Positions 33,418-40,859 of a stretch of 64,000 nt of DNA are shown here, in pieces; the first letter of the stretch is position 1; every line of letters starts with the position of its first letter. The notes below the pieces were generated by a model. The model ran no database searches and was not told where the DNA came from. It saw only the letters and a program-made list of their open reading frames with translations. The position numbers were made by a program, and so were the translations under genes. Source of the stretch: Thermus sediminis (lineage in GTDB: Bacteria; Deinococcota; Deinococci; Deinococcales; Thermaceae); the NCBI RefSeq assembly GCF_003426945.1, contig NZ_QURO01000004.1, positions 868,001 through 932,000 of the forward strand. Direction: 5' to 3'.

Positions 33418-34719
33418 GCGGGAAAGGGGCAGGTTGGGGGAGGCCGCCTCCTTAACCCCCACCACCCGCCCGAGAAGGGTGTACCCCTCTACCCCCCGCA
33501 CCTGGGCCAGAACGGTCTCCCCGGGGAGGGCCTCCCCCTCGAGGCGGGCCTCGTAGTAGTCCGGGGTGTGGCCCAGGAGGAGCCCCCCTTGCCGCCGCTC
33601 CACCAAGACCTCCACCTGGCTTCCCAGCTTGGGCCTTATCCTCTCCTCCGCCAGGCGCTGGGCTAAGGCGATGAGCTCTCGGATGCGGCGCTTCCTCACC
33701 TCCACGGGCACCTGGGGCATGGAGGCGGCCCGGGTCTTGGGCCTAGGGGTATAGGTGAAGGCGTGGACCCGGGTGGGCCTGAGCTCCTCCAGGAAGGCCA
33801 GGGTCTCCCCATGCTCCTCCTCGGTCTCCGTGGGCAGGCCCGCGATGACGTCCGTGGTGAGGGCGAAGCCGGGGATGAGCCCGTAGGCCCTTTGGACCAG
33901 GGCGCGGTAGTAGGCCTTGTCGTAGCGGCGGCCCATGAGCCTGAGGAGGCGGTCCGAGCCCGTCTGCAGGGAGAGGTGAAGGTGGGGGCGCACCCCGGGG
34001 GCGTAGCGGGCGATGACCCGAAGGAGCTCCTCCCCCGTGTCCTCGGGCTCAATGGAGGAGAGGCGCACCTTGGCCCCCAGGTGGTAGAGGTCCTCCACCA
34101 GGCCCGCAAGGCCCCGGGGGTGCCCCCGGTAGCTCCCCAGGCGCACCCCGGTGAGGACGATCTCCCGGATGCCCAGGCGGAGGAGGGCCTCGGCCTCGGC
34201 CAGGGCTTCCCGGTGGTCCCGGTGCCTTTCCTTACCCCTAAGCCGGGGAATGATGCAGTAAGCGCACCCCACCTGGCACCCGTCCTGGACCTTGAGGAAG
34301 GCCCGGACCCGGCTATTTAAAAGCCCCCTTTCCCCCGCCCCCCAGAACTCGTTGGGGGGAGTGGTGATGGGGTCCGAGGGCAGGCCAAAGTGCTCCAAGA
34401 TCACCCGGGGAAGCTCGGCCTTGCGGGCGTTGGGGACCACGGCGTCCGCCCCCAGGGCCTTCACCTCCTCCGGGGAAAGCTCGGCGTAGCACCCCGTGAC
34501 CACGATGAAGGCCTTTGGGTTATACCGCCTGGCCCGGCGGATCTCCTTGCGGGCGTCGGCCTCGGCGGTGGTGGTCACGGCGCAAGTATTGATGACCACA
34601 AGATCGGCCCCTTCCTCTGGGGGCACCACCTGAGGGTCCAAGGCCTTGAGGAAGCCCAGGAGGGCCTCGGTCTCCACCTGGTTCACCTTGCACCCCAGGG
34701 TGCGAAAGGCCGCCCGCAT
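33415..34719 (-). CDS. mtaB: tRNA threonylcarbamoyladenosine methylthiotransferase
   Basis: MtaB converts t6A37 to ms2t6A37 in ANN-reading tRNAs. The 434-aa protein has the UPF0004 domain with its three Fe-S cysteines (FRTLGCKVNQVE, VINTCAVTT, VTGCYAEL), a radical SAM site (DGCQVGCAYCIIPR) and a C-terminal TRAM domain (SQVEVLVERRQGG). ATG 34719 was chosen over ATG 34728 because a full promoter ends 7 nt before it, and it gives the expected MRAAFRTLGCKVNQ start. Confidence 0.94.
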   Translation of the reverse strand: MRAAFRTLGCKVNQVETEALLGFLKALDPQVVPPEEGADLVVINTCAVTTTAEADARKEIRRARRYNPKAFIVVTGCYAELSPEEVKALGADAVVPNARKAELPRVILEHFGLPSDPITTPPNEFWGAGERGLLNSRVRAFLKVQDGCQVGCAYCIIPRLRGKERHRDHREALAEAEALLRLGIREIVLTGVRLGSYRGHPRGLAGLVEDLYHLGAKVRLSSIEPEDTGEELLRVIARYAPGVRPHLHLSLQTGSDRLLRLMGRRYDKAYYRALVQRAYGLIPGFALTTDVIAGLPTETEEEHGETLAFLEELRPTRVHAFTYTPRPKTRAASMPQVPVEVRKRRIRELIALAQRLAEERIRPKLGSQVEVLVERRQGGLLLGHTPDYYEARLEGEALPGETVLAQVRGVEGYTLLGRVVGVKEAASPNLPLSR

Positions 34720-34726
34720 CCCTCCC

Positions 34727-34755
34727 ATTCTGGTAGGCTTAGGGAGCCCCGTCAA
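34727..34755 (-). promoter_or_regulatory. Promoter of mtaB
   Basis: TTGACG (34755-34750), a 17-nt spacer and CAGAAT (34732-34727) on the minus strand end seven bases before ATG 34719, predicting a leaderless or near-leaderless mRNA. Confidence 0.7.
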
Positions 34756-34770
34756 TGTGAGCACCCCCAC

Positions 34771-34800
34771 TTGTCCTAAAAGCCCAAGGGGTTGTAGCAT
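34771..34800 (+). promoter_or_regulatory. Promoter of the ribonucleotide reductase gene
   Basis: TTGTCC (34771-34776), an 18-nt spacer and TAGCAT (34795-34800) leave a 5' leader of about 35 nt with GGGAGGT before ATG 34843. The leader is too short for a cobalamin riboswitch. Confidence 0.65.
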
Positions 34801-34842
34801 TGGTTTTGCCAACCCCAAGATCTGGGGGAACGGGAGGTCATT

Positions 34843-37800
34843 ATGGAATGTTCTTTTTTTGACGAACACGCCCAGGCCATCGCCAAGAGGCAGTACCTCC
34901 AGCCCGGGGACGGGGACATCCTGGGCATGTTCCGCCGGGTGGCCCGGGAGATCGCCAAACCCGAGAAGCCCGGGGAAAGGGCTTTCTGGGAGGAGAAGTT
35001 CTACGAGCTCATGGCCTCTAAGCGCTTCTCCCCCGGCGGGCGCATCCTGGCGGGGGCGGGCACAGCCCACGGCAACCTCCTCAACTGCTTCGTCCAAGGG
35101 GCCACGGAAAACCCTCCGGAGAGCTTCGAGGGCATCATGGAGGTGGCCAAAAAGCTGGCCCTGGTCACCAAGGTGGGGGGCGGAAACGGGGTGAACCTGG
35201 ACCCCTACCGCTCCAAAGGGAGCCGAAGGCGCCGGCCCGTGCAGGGAGTGGCCTACCTCTCCGCCCAGCACAAGGACCTCGAGGACTTCCTCCGCGGCCT
35301 CATGCGCCCCCCCACCAACCCCGAGGGGGAAAAGGAAGAGATCGCCCTCAAGAACTTCACCCGGGTGGTCTATGGCCCCCTTTCCCCGGAGATGCGGGCC
35401 CTGGCGGAGCGCCACGGGGTCCTCGTGGTGAAGGAGCCCCCAGAGGAGCGCATCCTGGTCCCCGACGACATGGGGGGGATCGTGGAGGCGGCCAGGGAGG
35501 CCGCAGACCTGGCCCGCAAGGGCCTCACCGCCCACGTGGACTTCTCCCTCCTAAGGCCCGAAGGGGCCCCCATCCGGGGAAGCGGAGGGACGAGCTCCGG
35601 CCCGGTAAGCTTCCTCTACGAGATCTTTGACCACTTCCTGGAGTGGGCGGCCCTGGGGGCAGAGGAGGCGGGCCCGGTGGCCACCCTGCGCTACGTCTAC
35701 GCTCCGGTGCTCCGGGTGGTGAGGCAGGGAGGCACAAGGCGTGGTGCGGGGATGGCCACCCTGGCCATCGACCACCCCGACCTCCTGGACTTCCTCACCG
35801 CCAAGGACCTGGACCGGGAGAAGGCCGAGGGGGACATCTCCACCTTTAACATCTCTGTCCTGGTCACCGAAGCCTTCATGCGGGCCCTGGAAGGGGATGA
35901 GCTCTGGCCCGTGACCCCCGTGGAGGTCCCCGGCAAGTACTACCCCTATCCCCTGGAGAGCCCCTATACCGGAAAGATCCCCAAGCTCCCGGAGAGAGAG
36001 GACGGGGCCAAGCCCATCCCCCTCTACGGGGGCAGGGTGCCCGCCAAGTGGCTCTGGCACGAGATCGCCTGGCACGCCTGGGCCACGGGGGAGCCGGGCC
36101 TCCTCTTTGTGGACCGCATCAACGAGCTCTCGGCCTTGAAGGGGCTGGGGGAACGCTACCAGATTCGTTCCACCAACCCCTGCTTTGTGGGATCCACAAG
36201 AATCCCCACCGAACGGGGGCTCTTACCCATTGAGGAGCTCGCACGTGAAGGGGGAAGCTTCTACCTGGTCACAGACAACCGGGCTCCCTTTGGAGGCGTG
36301 GGCGCCCCTGTATCCACCCAGGGCACCGCGGTGCGGAAGGCTGTCCGGGCCTTCTTCACCGGCGTCAAGCCCGTAGTCCGCCTTCGCACCCGGGAGGGCC
36401 TCGAGGTCACCCTCACTCCAGACCACCTTCTCCTAACGCCGGAAGGCTACCGGGAAGCGGGAACGCTTAGGCCGGGCGAAAAGATCTTGGTGCAAAGCGG
36501 CGAGGGGCTCTTCCCCAAGGAGGAGAGCCTACCCGCCCCCGCTCTGGCCGTGGTCCAAGAGAGGGTGGCCACTGCGGGAAGCCGGGGAAGCCAAGGCCGT
36601 GCCGACGTCCGAGCCCAGTACCGCCACCTCCCCACCCACTGGAGCCGGGAGCTCGGGGTGGCCTTGGGCTGGCTCTTAGGGGACGGCTATCTGCGGGAGG
36701 ACGGGGTGGGCTTTTACTTCTCCCGGAAGGACTTCGCCGCCCTCGCTTGGCTTCCCGACCTCCTCCGGGACTGGTTTGGCCCGGGCACCCTCCAGGAAAC
36801 CCGTTCCAACACCTTTCACCTTCACTTCAACCGTATCCCCGCAGAGTTCTTCCAGGCTCTTGGGGTCAAGGCGATTAGGGCCACGGAGAAGCGGGTCCCA
36901 GAAAGCCTCTTCCGCGCCCCCCGGGAAGCGGTGGTGGGCTTCCTCCAAGGGCTCTTCAGCGCCGACGGTTCGGTGCAAATTAATGAAAAAAAGCAGGACG
37001 CCACCATCCGTCTAGCTTCCTCTAGCCCAGCCCTCCTTCAGGATGTTCAACTTCTCCTCCTCAACCTGGGGATTCTCGGGAAGATCCACAGGCGCCGAGA
37101 AGCCGCTACCAAGGCCTTACCTGACGGTAAGGGTGGTCTCAAACAGTACCCGGTGGCGCCCCAGTACGAGCTCATCTTGGGAGGCGAAAACCGGGATCGG
37201 TTCGCCGAGGCCGTAGGCTTCCTGCAAGAGGAAAAGCAGTCCAAGCTCCTGGCCTTCTTGCGTCACCGGCCCCGGGGAAGCTACCGCAAGCCCTTCCTGG
37301 CCACGGTAGCCAGCGTGGAACCTGCTGGGGAAGCTCCCGTCTACGACCTTACAGAGCCTGTGACCCACAGCCTCATAGCAAATGGAATCGTTGCCCACAA
37401 CTGTGGTGAAATCCCCCTCACCGTGGGGGAGCCTTGCGACCTGGGGGCCCTGAACCTCGCCGCCTACGTGCGGGACGGGGAGTTCAGGATGGAGGAGTTC
37501 CGCCGGGACGTGCGCACCGCCATCCGCTTCCTGGACAACGTCCTGGACGTGAACCGATTCGCCCTCAAGGACAACGAGGAGGCCGCCAAGAGCCTCCGCC
37601 GCCTGGGCCTCGGGGTCATGGGCCTGGCGGACGCCCTCATCCGGATGGGCCTCCCCTACGCCTCCGAGGAGGCCAGGGAAAAGGTCCACGAGATCATCTC
37701 CGCCATGCGGGAGGAGGCCATCCGGGCTTCGGAGGGGCTGGCAGAAGAAAGGGGCCCCTTCCCCCTGTACGAGGCGCACCGGGACCACTTCCAGGCCCTG

Positions 37801-38988
37801 GGGGTCCGCCGCCGGCGCAACGTGGCCCTCCTCACCGTGGCCCCCACGGGGACCACCAGCATGCTCATGGGGGTGTCCTCGGGGATCGAGCCCGTCTTCA
37901 GCCCCTTCGTCTGGCGCAGGATCGGCGGGGAGTACAAGCCCCTCCTCCATCCCCTTTTCGTGGAGCTCATGGAGGCCTACCCCCCGGCCCCCGGCTACGA
38001 GCGGGACGGGAAGTGGGACTGGGAGAAGATCGTGGAGGAGATCCAAAGGGATGGGCACGGCTCTGTGCAGAACCTCCCCTTCGTCCCCGAGCCCATCCGG
38101 AAGGTCTTCCAGTGCGCCCACGACATCCCGCCCTTAGACCACGTCCGGATGCAGGGGGCGGTGCAGCGGGCCTTTGACGCCGAGGGATACGCGGCTAACT
38201 CCATCTCAAAAACGATAAATCTTCCAAATAACGCTTCCGTTGAGGACGTGGAGGAAGCCTACGCCGAGGCCTACCGCACGGGGTGCAAGGGGATCACCGT
38301 CTACCGGGACGGCTCCCGGGAGTTCCAGGTGCTCACGGTGAGGAGGGAAACGGAGGAGAAGGAGGAGGCTAAGGAGAAGGTAAAGACTTCCCTGGCCAGG
38401 GCGGAGGTTTCCCGGGCTTCCCAGGAGCCCTCCTCCCCCCAGGCCGGGAAACCCCTCCACGAGCGCCCGGGCCGCCTCCTAGGCTTCACGGACATGGTCA
38501 AGCTCCTCACCCCGGAAGGGGCCAAGCGGAGCTTCCTGGTGACGGTGAACGTCCTAGAGGGGCACCCTGTGGAGGTCATCCTCACCTCAGGCAAGGCCGG
38601 GGACGAGGCCAACGCCGACTCCGAGGCCTTGGGCCGGGTGGTCTCCATCGCCCTCCAGTACGGGGTGCCCAAGGAGGCCCTCATCCGCACCCTGAGGGGC
38701 ATCAACGGCGGGCTTTACGGCACCTACCAGGGGAGGCTCGTGTCCAGCAAGGCCGACCTCATCGCCGTGGCCCTGGAGACGATCCCCGAGGAACTGAAGG
38801 GGCGAGGGGCGAGGGGCGAGGGTCAAGGGTCCCAGGCCCCAGAGGCCGAACCCCCTCTCCCCGCCCTCTCCGGAGGCGGGGTGGAGATCCTGGGAGCCAG
38901 CCCCTGCCCCGCCTGCGGGGAAAGGGCCTTGGTGCGAGAAGAGGGCTGCTGGAAGTGCCAGGTGTGCGGCTACAGCAAGTGCGGGTAA
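34843..38988 (+). CDS. nrdJ: Class II (B12-dependent) ribonucleotide reductase with intein
   Basis: This enzyme reduces ribonucleotides to deoxyribonucleotides with adenosylcobalamin. The 1381-aa precursor has a 446-aa N-extein, a 407-aa intein (36181-37401) and a 528-aa C-extein, giving a 974-aa mature protein. Visible motifs are the substrate-site Cys in HGNLLNCFVQ, FNISVLV, the NxCxE active site formed by NP+CGEIPL across the splice junction, and APTGTTSMLMGVSSGIEPVFSP. The C-terminus has a TSCPD-like domain and a zinc ribbon (CPACGERAL ... CWKCQVCGYSKCG). No separate nrdB-type subunit is nearby, in line with class II. A leader with GGGAGGT precedes the ATG. trpF begins inside its last codons. 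Confidence 0.95.
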   Translation: MECSFFDEHAQAIAKRQYLQPGDGDILGMFRRVAREIAKPEKPGERAFWEEKFYELMASKRFSPGGRILAGAGTAHGNLLNCFVQGATENPPESFEGIMEVAKKLALVTKVGGGNGVNLDPYRSKGSRRRRPVQGVAYLSAQHKDLEDFLRGLMRPPTNPEGEKEEIALKNFTRVVYGPLSPEMRALAERHGVLVVKEPPEERILVPDDMGGIVEAAREAADLARKGLTAHVDFSLLRPEGAPIRGSGGTSSGPVSFLYEIFDHFLEWAALGAEEAGPVATLRYVYAPVLRVVRQGGTRRGAGMATLAIDHPDLLDFLTAKDLDREKAEGDISTFNISVLVTEAFMRALEGDELWPVTPVEVPGKYYPYPLESPYTGKIPKLPEREDGAKPIPLYGGRVPAKWLWHEIAWHAWATGEPGLLFVDRINELSALKGLGERYQIRSTNPCFVGSTRIPTERGLLPIEELAREGGSFYLVTDNRAPFGGVGAPVSTQGTAVRKAVRAFFTGVKPVVRLRTREGLEVTLTPDHLLLTPEGYREAGTLRPGEKILVQSGEGLFPKEESLPAPALAVVQERVATAGSRGSQGRADVRAQYRHLPTHWSRELGVALGWLLGDGYLREDGVGFYFSRKDFAALAWLPDLLRDWFGPGTLQETRSNTFHLHFNRIPAEFFQALGVKAIRATEKRVPESLFRAPREAVVGFLQGLFSADGSVQINEKKQDATIRLASSSPALLQDVQLLLLNLGILGKIHRRREAATKALPDGKGGLKQYPVAPQYELILGGENRDRFAEAVGFLQEEKQSKLLAFLRHRPRGSYRKPFLATVASVEPAGEAPVYDLTEPVTHSLIANGIVAHNCGEIPLTVGEPCDLGALNLAAYVRDGEFRMEEFRRDVRTAIRFLDNVLDVNRFALKDNEEAAKSLRRLGLGVMGLADALIRMGLPYASEEAREKVHEIISAMREEAIRASEGLAEERGPFPLYEAHRDHFQALGVRRRRNVALLTVAPTGTTSMLMGVSSGIEPVFSPFVWRRIGGEYKPLLHPLFVELMEAYPPAPGYERDGKWDWEKIVEEIQRDGHGSVQNLPFVPEPIRKVFQCAHDIPPLDHVRMQGAVQRAFDAEGYAANSISKTINLPNNASVEDVEEAYAEAYRTGCKGITVYRDGSREFQVLTVRRETEEKEEAKEKVKTSLARAEVSRASQEPSSPQAGKPLHERPGRLLGFTDMVKLLTPEGAKRSFLVTVNVLEGHPVEVILTSGKAGDEANADSEALGRVVSIALQYGVPKEALIRTLRGINGGLYGTYQGRLVSSKADLIAVALETIPEELKGRGARGEGQGSQAPEAEPPLPALSGGGVEILGASPCPACGERALVREEGCWKCQVCGYSKCG
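36181..37401 (+). mobile_element. Intein with LAGLIDADG homing endonuclease, in nrdJ
   Basis: The intein starts with Cys1 (CFVGSTRIPTERGLLPIEEL, block A), has block B TLTPDHLLLTPEGYREAG and ends LIANGIVAHN followed by extein Cys. The terminal His-Asn and Cys+1 are all present, so it should splice. Two LAGLIDADG-type motifs, ALGWLLGDGYL and LQGLFSADGSV, keep their acidic residues, so the homing endonuclease may be active. The insertion lies at NP/CGE, inside the NxCxE catalytic motif, a known RIR1-type intein site. Codon usage is slightly less GC-biased than the exteins (for example AATTAATGAAAAAAAG near 36978). Confidence 0.95.
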
Positions 38989-39578
38989 AGATCTGCGGCC
39001 TGACCCGCCTCGAGGACGCCCTCCTGGCGGAATCCCTGGGAGCCTGGGCCCTGGGCTTCGTCCTGGCCCCGGGCTCCCGGAGGCGGGTGAGCCCAGAAGG
39101 GGCCCGGGAAATCGCCGAAGCCCTGGGGCCCTTCGTGGTGCGGGTGGGGGTCTTCCGGGACCAAGGCCCGGAAGAGGTCCTCCGCCTCATGGAAAGGGCC
39201 CACCTCCAGGTGGCCCAGCTCCACGGGCACGAGCCCCCGGAGTGGGCGGAGCGGGTGGGAGAGTTTTTCCCCGTCATCAAGGCCTTCTCCCTGGAAGGCC
39301 CCGCAAGGCCCGAGTGGGCCGACTACCCGGCGAGCGCCCTCCTCCTGGACAGCCGGAATCCGGGAAGCGGCCAGGGCTACCCCCGGGACTGGGCGAGGCC
39401 CCTCCTGGAAACGGGCAAGCGGGTCATCCTGGCCGGGGGGATCGGGCCTGGGAACCTAGAGGAGGTCCTGGCCCTAAGCCCCTACGGCGTGGACCTGGCG
39501 AGCGGGGTGGAGGAGGCCCCGGGAATCAAGAGCGAGGCCAAGCTAAGGGCCCTTTTCGCCCGTATGATGGGAGGGTGA
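38979..39578 (+). CDS. trpF: Phosphoribosylanthranilate isomerase
   Basis: TrpF carries out the Amadori rearrangement of PRA in tryptophan synthesis. The 199-aa TIM barrel has the catalytic Cys region VRVKICGLTRLEDA, LGFVLAPGSRR, AQLHGHE, the catalytic Asp region LLLDSRNPGSGQG, and the phosphate site LAGGIGPGN with GVDLASGVEEAPGIKS. GTG 38979 gives a 10-nt overlap with the RNR gene. It is separated from other trp genes. Confidence 0.92.
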   Translation: MRVKICGLTRLEDALLAESLGAWALGFVLAPGSRRRVSPEGAREIAEALGPFVVRVGVFRDQGPEEVLRLMERAHLQVAQLHGHEPPEWAERVGEFFPVIKAFSLEGPARPEWADYPASALLLDSRNPGSGQGYPRDWARPLLETGKRVILAGGIGPGNLEEVLALSPYGVDLASGVEEAPGIKSEAKLRALFARMMGG

Positions 39579-40366
39579 TCGGCAGGCACCACCCCTACCA
39601 TCCCCATCTCCTGGCCATGCTGGAGGCGGCCCGCCTGGCCCGGGGCATCCACCTCTACTACCTGGAAAAGGGCTTCACCCAGGGCACCAAGTCGGGGCCC
39701 ACGGACCTGGTGACCCAGGCGGACCGGGAGTCGGAGGAGGCCATCAAGGACCTTCTCCTAAGCCGCTTCCCCGAGGCGGGCTTTTTGGGCGAGGAGGGGG
39801 GAAGCGAGGGGAGTAGGGCCCTCCGCTTCATCGTGGACCCCTTGGACGGCACGGTGAACTACGCCCACGGCTTCCCCTTCTACGGGGTGTCCCTGGCCCT
39901 CGAGGCCGAGGGGGTCATCCAGGCGGGGGTGGTCATGGACACCGCCCGGGGGGAGGCCTTCTACGCCCTAAGGGGGGAAGGGGCCTACCTGGACGGAAGG
40001 CCCATCCGGGTCACGGAAAGGAGCGAGCTTCTAGGAAGCCTCCTGGCCACGGGCTTCCCCTACGACGTGGCCAAGGACCCCGAGAACCTCATCTACTTCG
40101 GGCGGGCCCTCAGGCGGGGCCTCCTCGTGCGCCGCCCCGGGGCCGCCGCCCTGGACCTGGCCTATGTGGCCGCGGGCCGGCTGGAGGGCTTCTGGGAGGT
40201 GAAGCTGAACCCCTGGGACGTGGCCGCGGGCTGGCTGTTGGTGGAGGAGGCGGGGGGCCGGGTGACGGACCTCGAGGGGAAGCCCTACCGCCTGGGCCAC
40301 CGCTACATCGTGGCCACCAACGGGAGGGTCCACGAGGCCCTCCTAAGGGTCCTCCTTACCGAGTAA
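39575..40366 (+). CDS. Inositol monophosphatase family protein
   Basis: The 263-aa phosphatase has the Mg2+-binding motifs of the family: LGEEGGSEG, IVDPLDGTVNYAHGFPFYGVS and the C-terminal LNPWDVAAGWLLVEEAGG. The substrate may be inositol phosphate, NADP or 3'-phosphoadenosine phosphate; the sequence alone does not decide. GTG 39575 overlaps the trpF TGA (GTGA). Confidence 0.9.
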   Translation: MIGRHHPYHPHLLAMLEAARLARGIHLYYLEKGFTQGTKSGPTDLVTQADRESEEAIKDLLLSRFPEAGFLGEEGGSEGSRALRFIVDPLDGTVNYAHGFPFYGVSLALEAEGVIQAGVVMDTARGEAFYALRGEGAYLDGRPIRVTERSELLGSLLATGFPYDVAKDPENLIYFGRALRRGLLVRRPGAAALDLAYVAAGRLEGFWEVKLNPWDVAAGWLLVEEAGGRVTDLEGKPYRLGHRYIVATNGRVHEALLRVLLTE

Positions 40367-40428
40367 ACGCCCCGAAACCCTCACCCACGGCCCTTAACCG
40401 GGGTAGGGCGCGAGGCCAAGCCTCCCCC

Positions 40429-40803
40429 TTAGAGCAACACCATCCCCACCTCCCGCCCCTCGGGGAGGAGGAAGGCCCGGAAGCCGTCGGTGCCGAAGAT
40501 CACGTAGGGCACCCGCCAGCGGGCCTCCTTGAGGTCCGTGGGGCTGGGGAAGGCCGGGCCCCGGGGATGGGAGTGGTAGATGGCCAGAAGCTCAAGGCCT
40601 TCCCTCTCCAGTTCCCTAAGGGCCCTCAGAAGGGCCAGGGGCTCCGCCAGGTAGCCGCTTAGGGGGTTCCGGTGGACGTTGGGCAAGGGGATGACCCTCT
40701 CCACCTCCCGCCTCCCCGCCCAAAGCCCCACCCCTTCCTTGGGGAACTCCCGCTTGAGGTGGTCCTCGGTGGCCTGAAGGAGCCCGCGCGGCACGTAGAG
40801 CAT
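40429..40803 (-). CDS. JAMM/MPN-domain metalloprotease (Mov34 family)
   Basis: The 124-aa protein has a full JAMM signature: Glu in KEGVGLWAGR, then IYHSHPRGPAFPSPTDL (HxH ... Ser ... Asp). Prokaryotic members cleave ubiquitin-like or sulfur-carrier fusions such as ThiS/MoaD-type proteins, but no ubiquitin-like gene is adjacent. ATG 40803 is the cleaner start; TTG 40812 with AAAGGGGG upstream is an alternative. It is divergent from the EF-G-2 gene. Confidence 0.88.
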   Translation of the reverse strand: MLYVPRGLLQATEDHLKREFPKEGVGLWAGRREVERVIPLPNVHRNPLSGYLAEPLALLRALRELEREGLELLAIYHSHPRGPAFPSPTDLKEARWRVPYVIFGTDGFRAFLLPEGREVGMVLL

Positions 40804-40828
40804 CCGGGACAATCGCCCCCTTTCTGGC

Positions 40829-40839
40829 CCTATACTATG
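40829..40839. promoter_or_regulatory. Overlapping divergent -10 elements (JAMM / EF-G-2)
   Basis: CCTATACTATG carries TATACT on the plus strand (40831-40836) and TATAGG or CATAGT on the minus strand. The EF-G-2 mRNA has a GAGGGAGGGA ribosome binding site; the JAMM side is less clear. Confidence 0.45.
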
Positions 40840-40859
40840 GGCACCAAGAGGGAGGGACC

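Noticed and set aside
34801-34842. Possible cobalamin riboswitch upstream of the B12-dependent reductase
   Set aside because: The leader after the promoter is only about 40 nt and has no B12-box-like sequence.
34720-35535. Extension of the mtaB frame by about 270 codons upstream
   Set aside because: It runs antisense through the RNR gene, has no homology look, and a full promoter ends right before ATG 34719.
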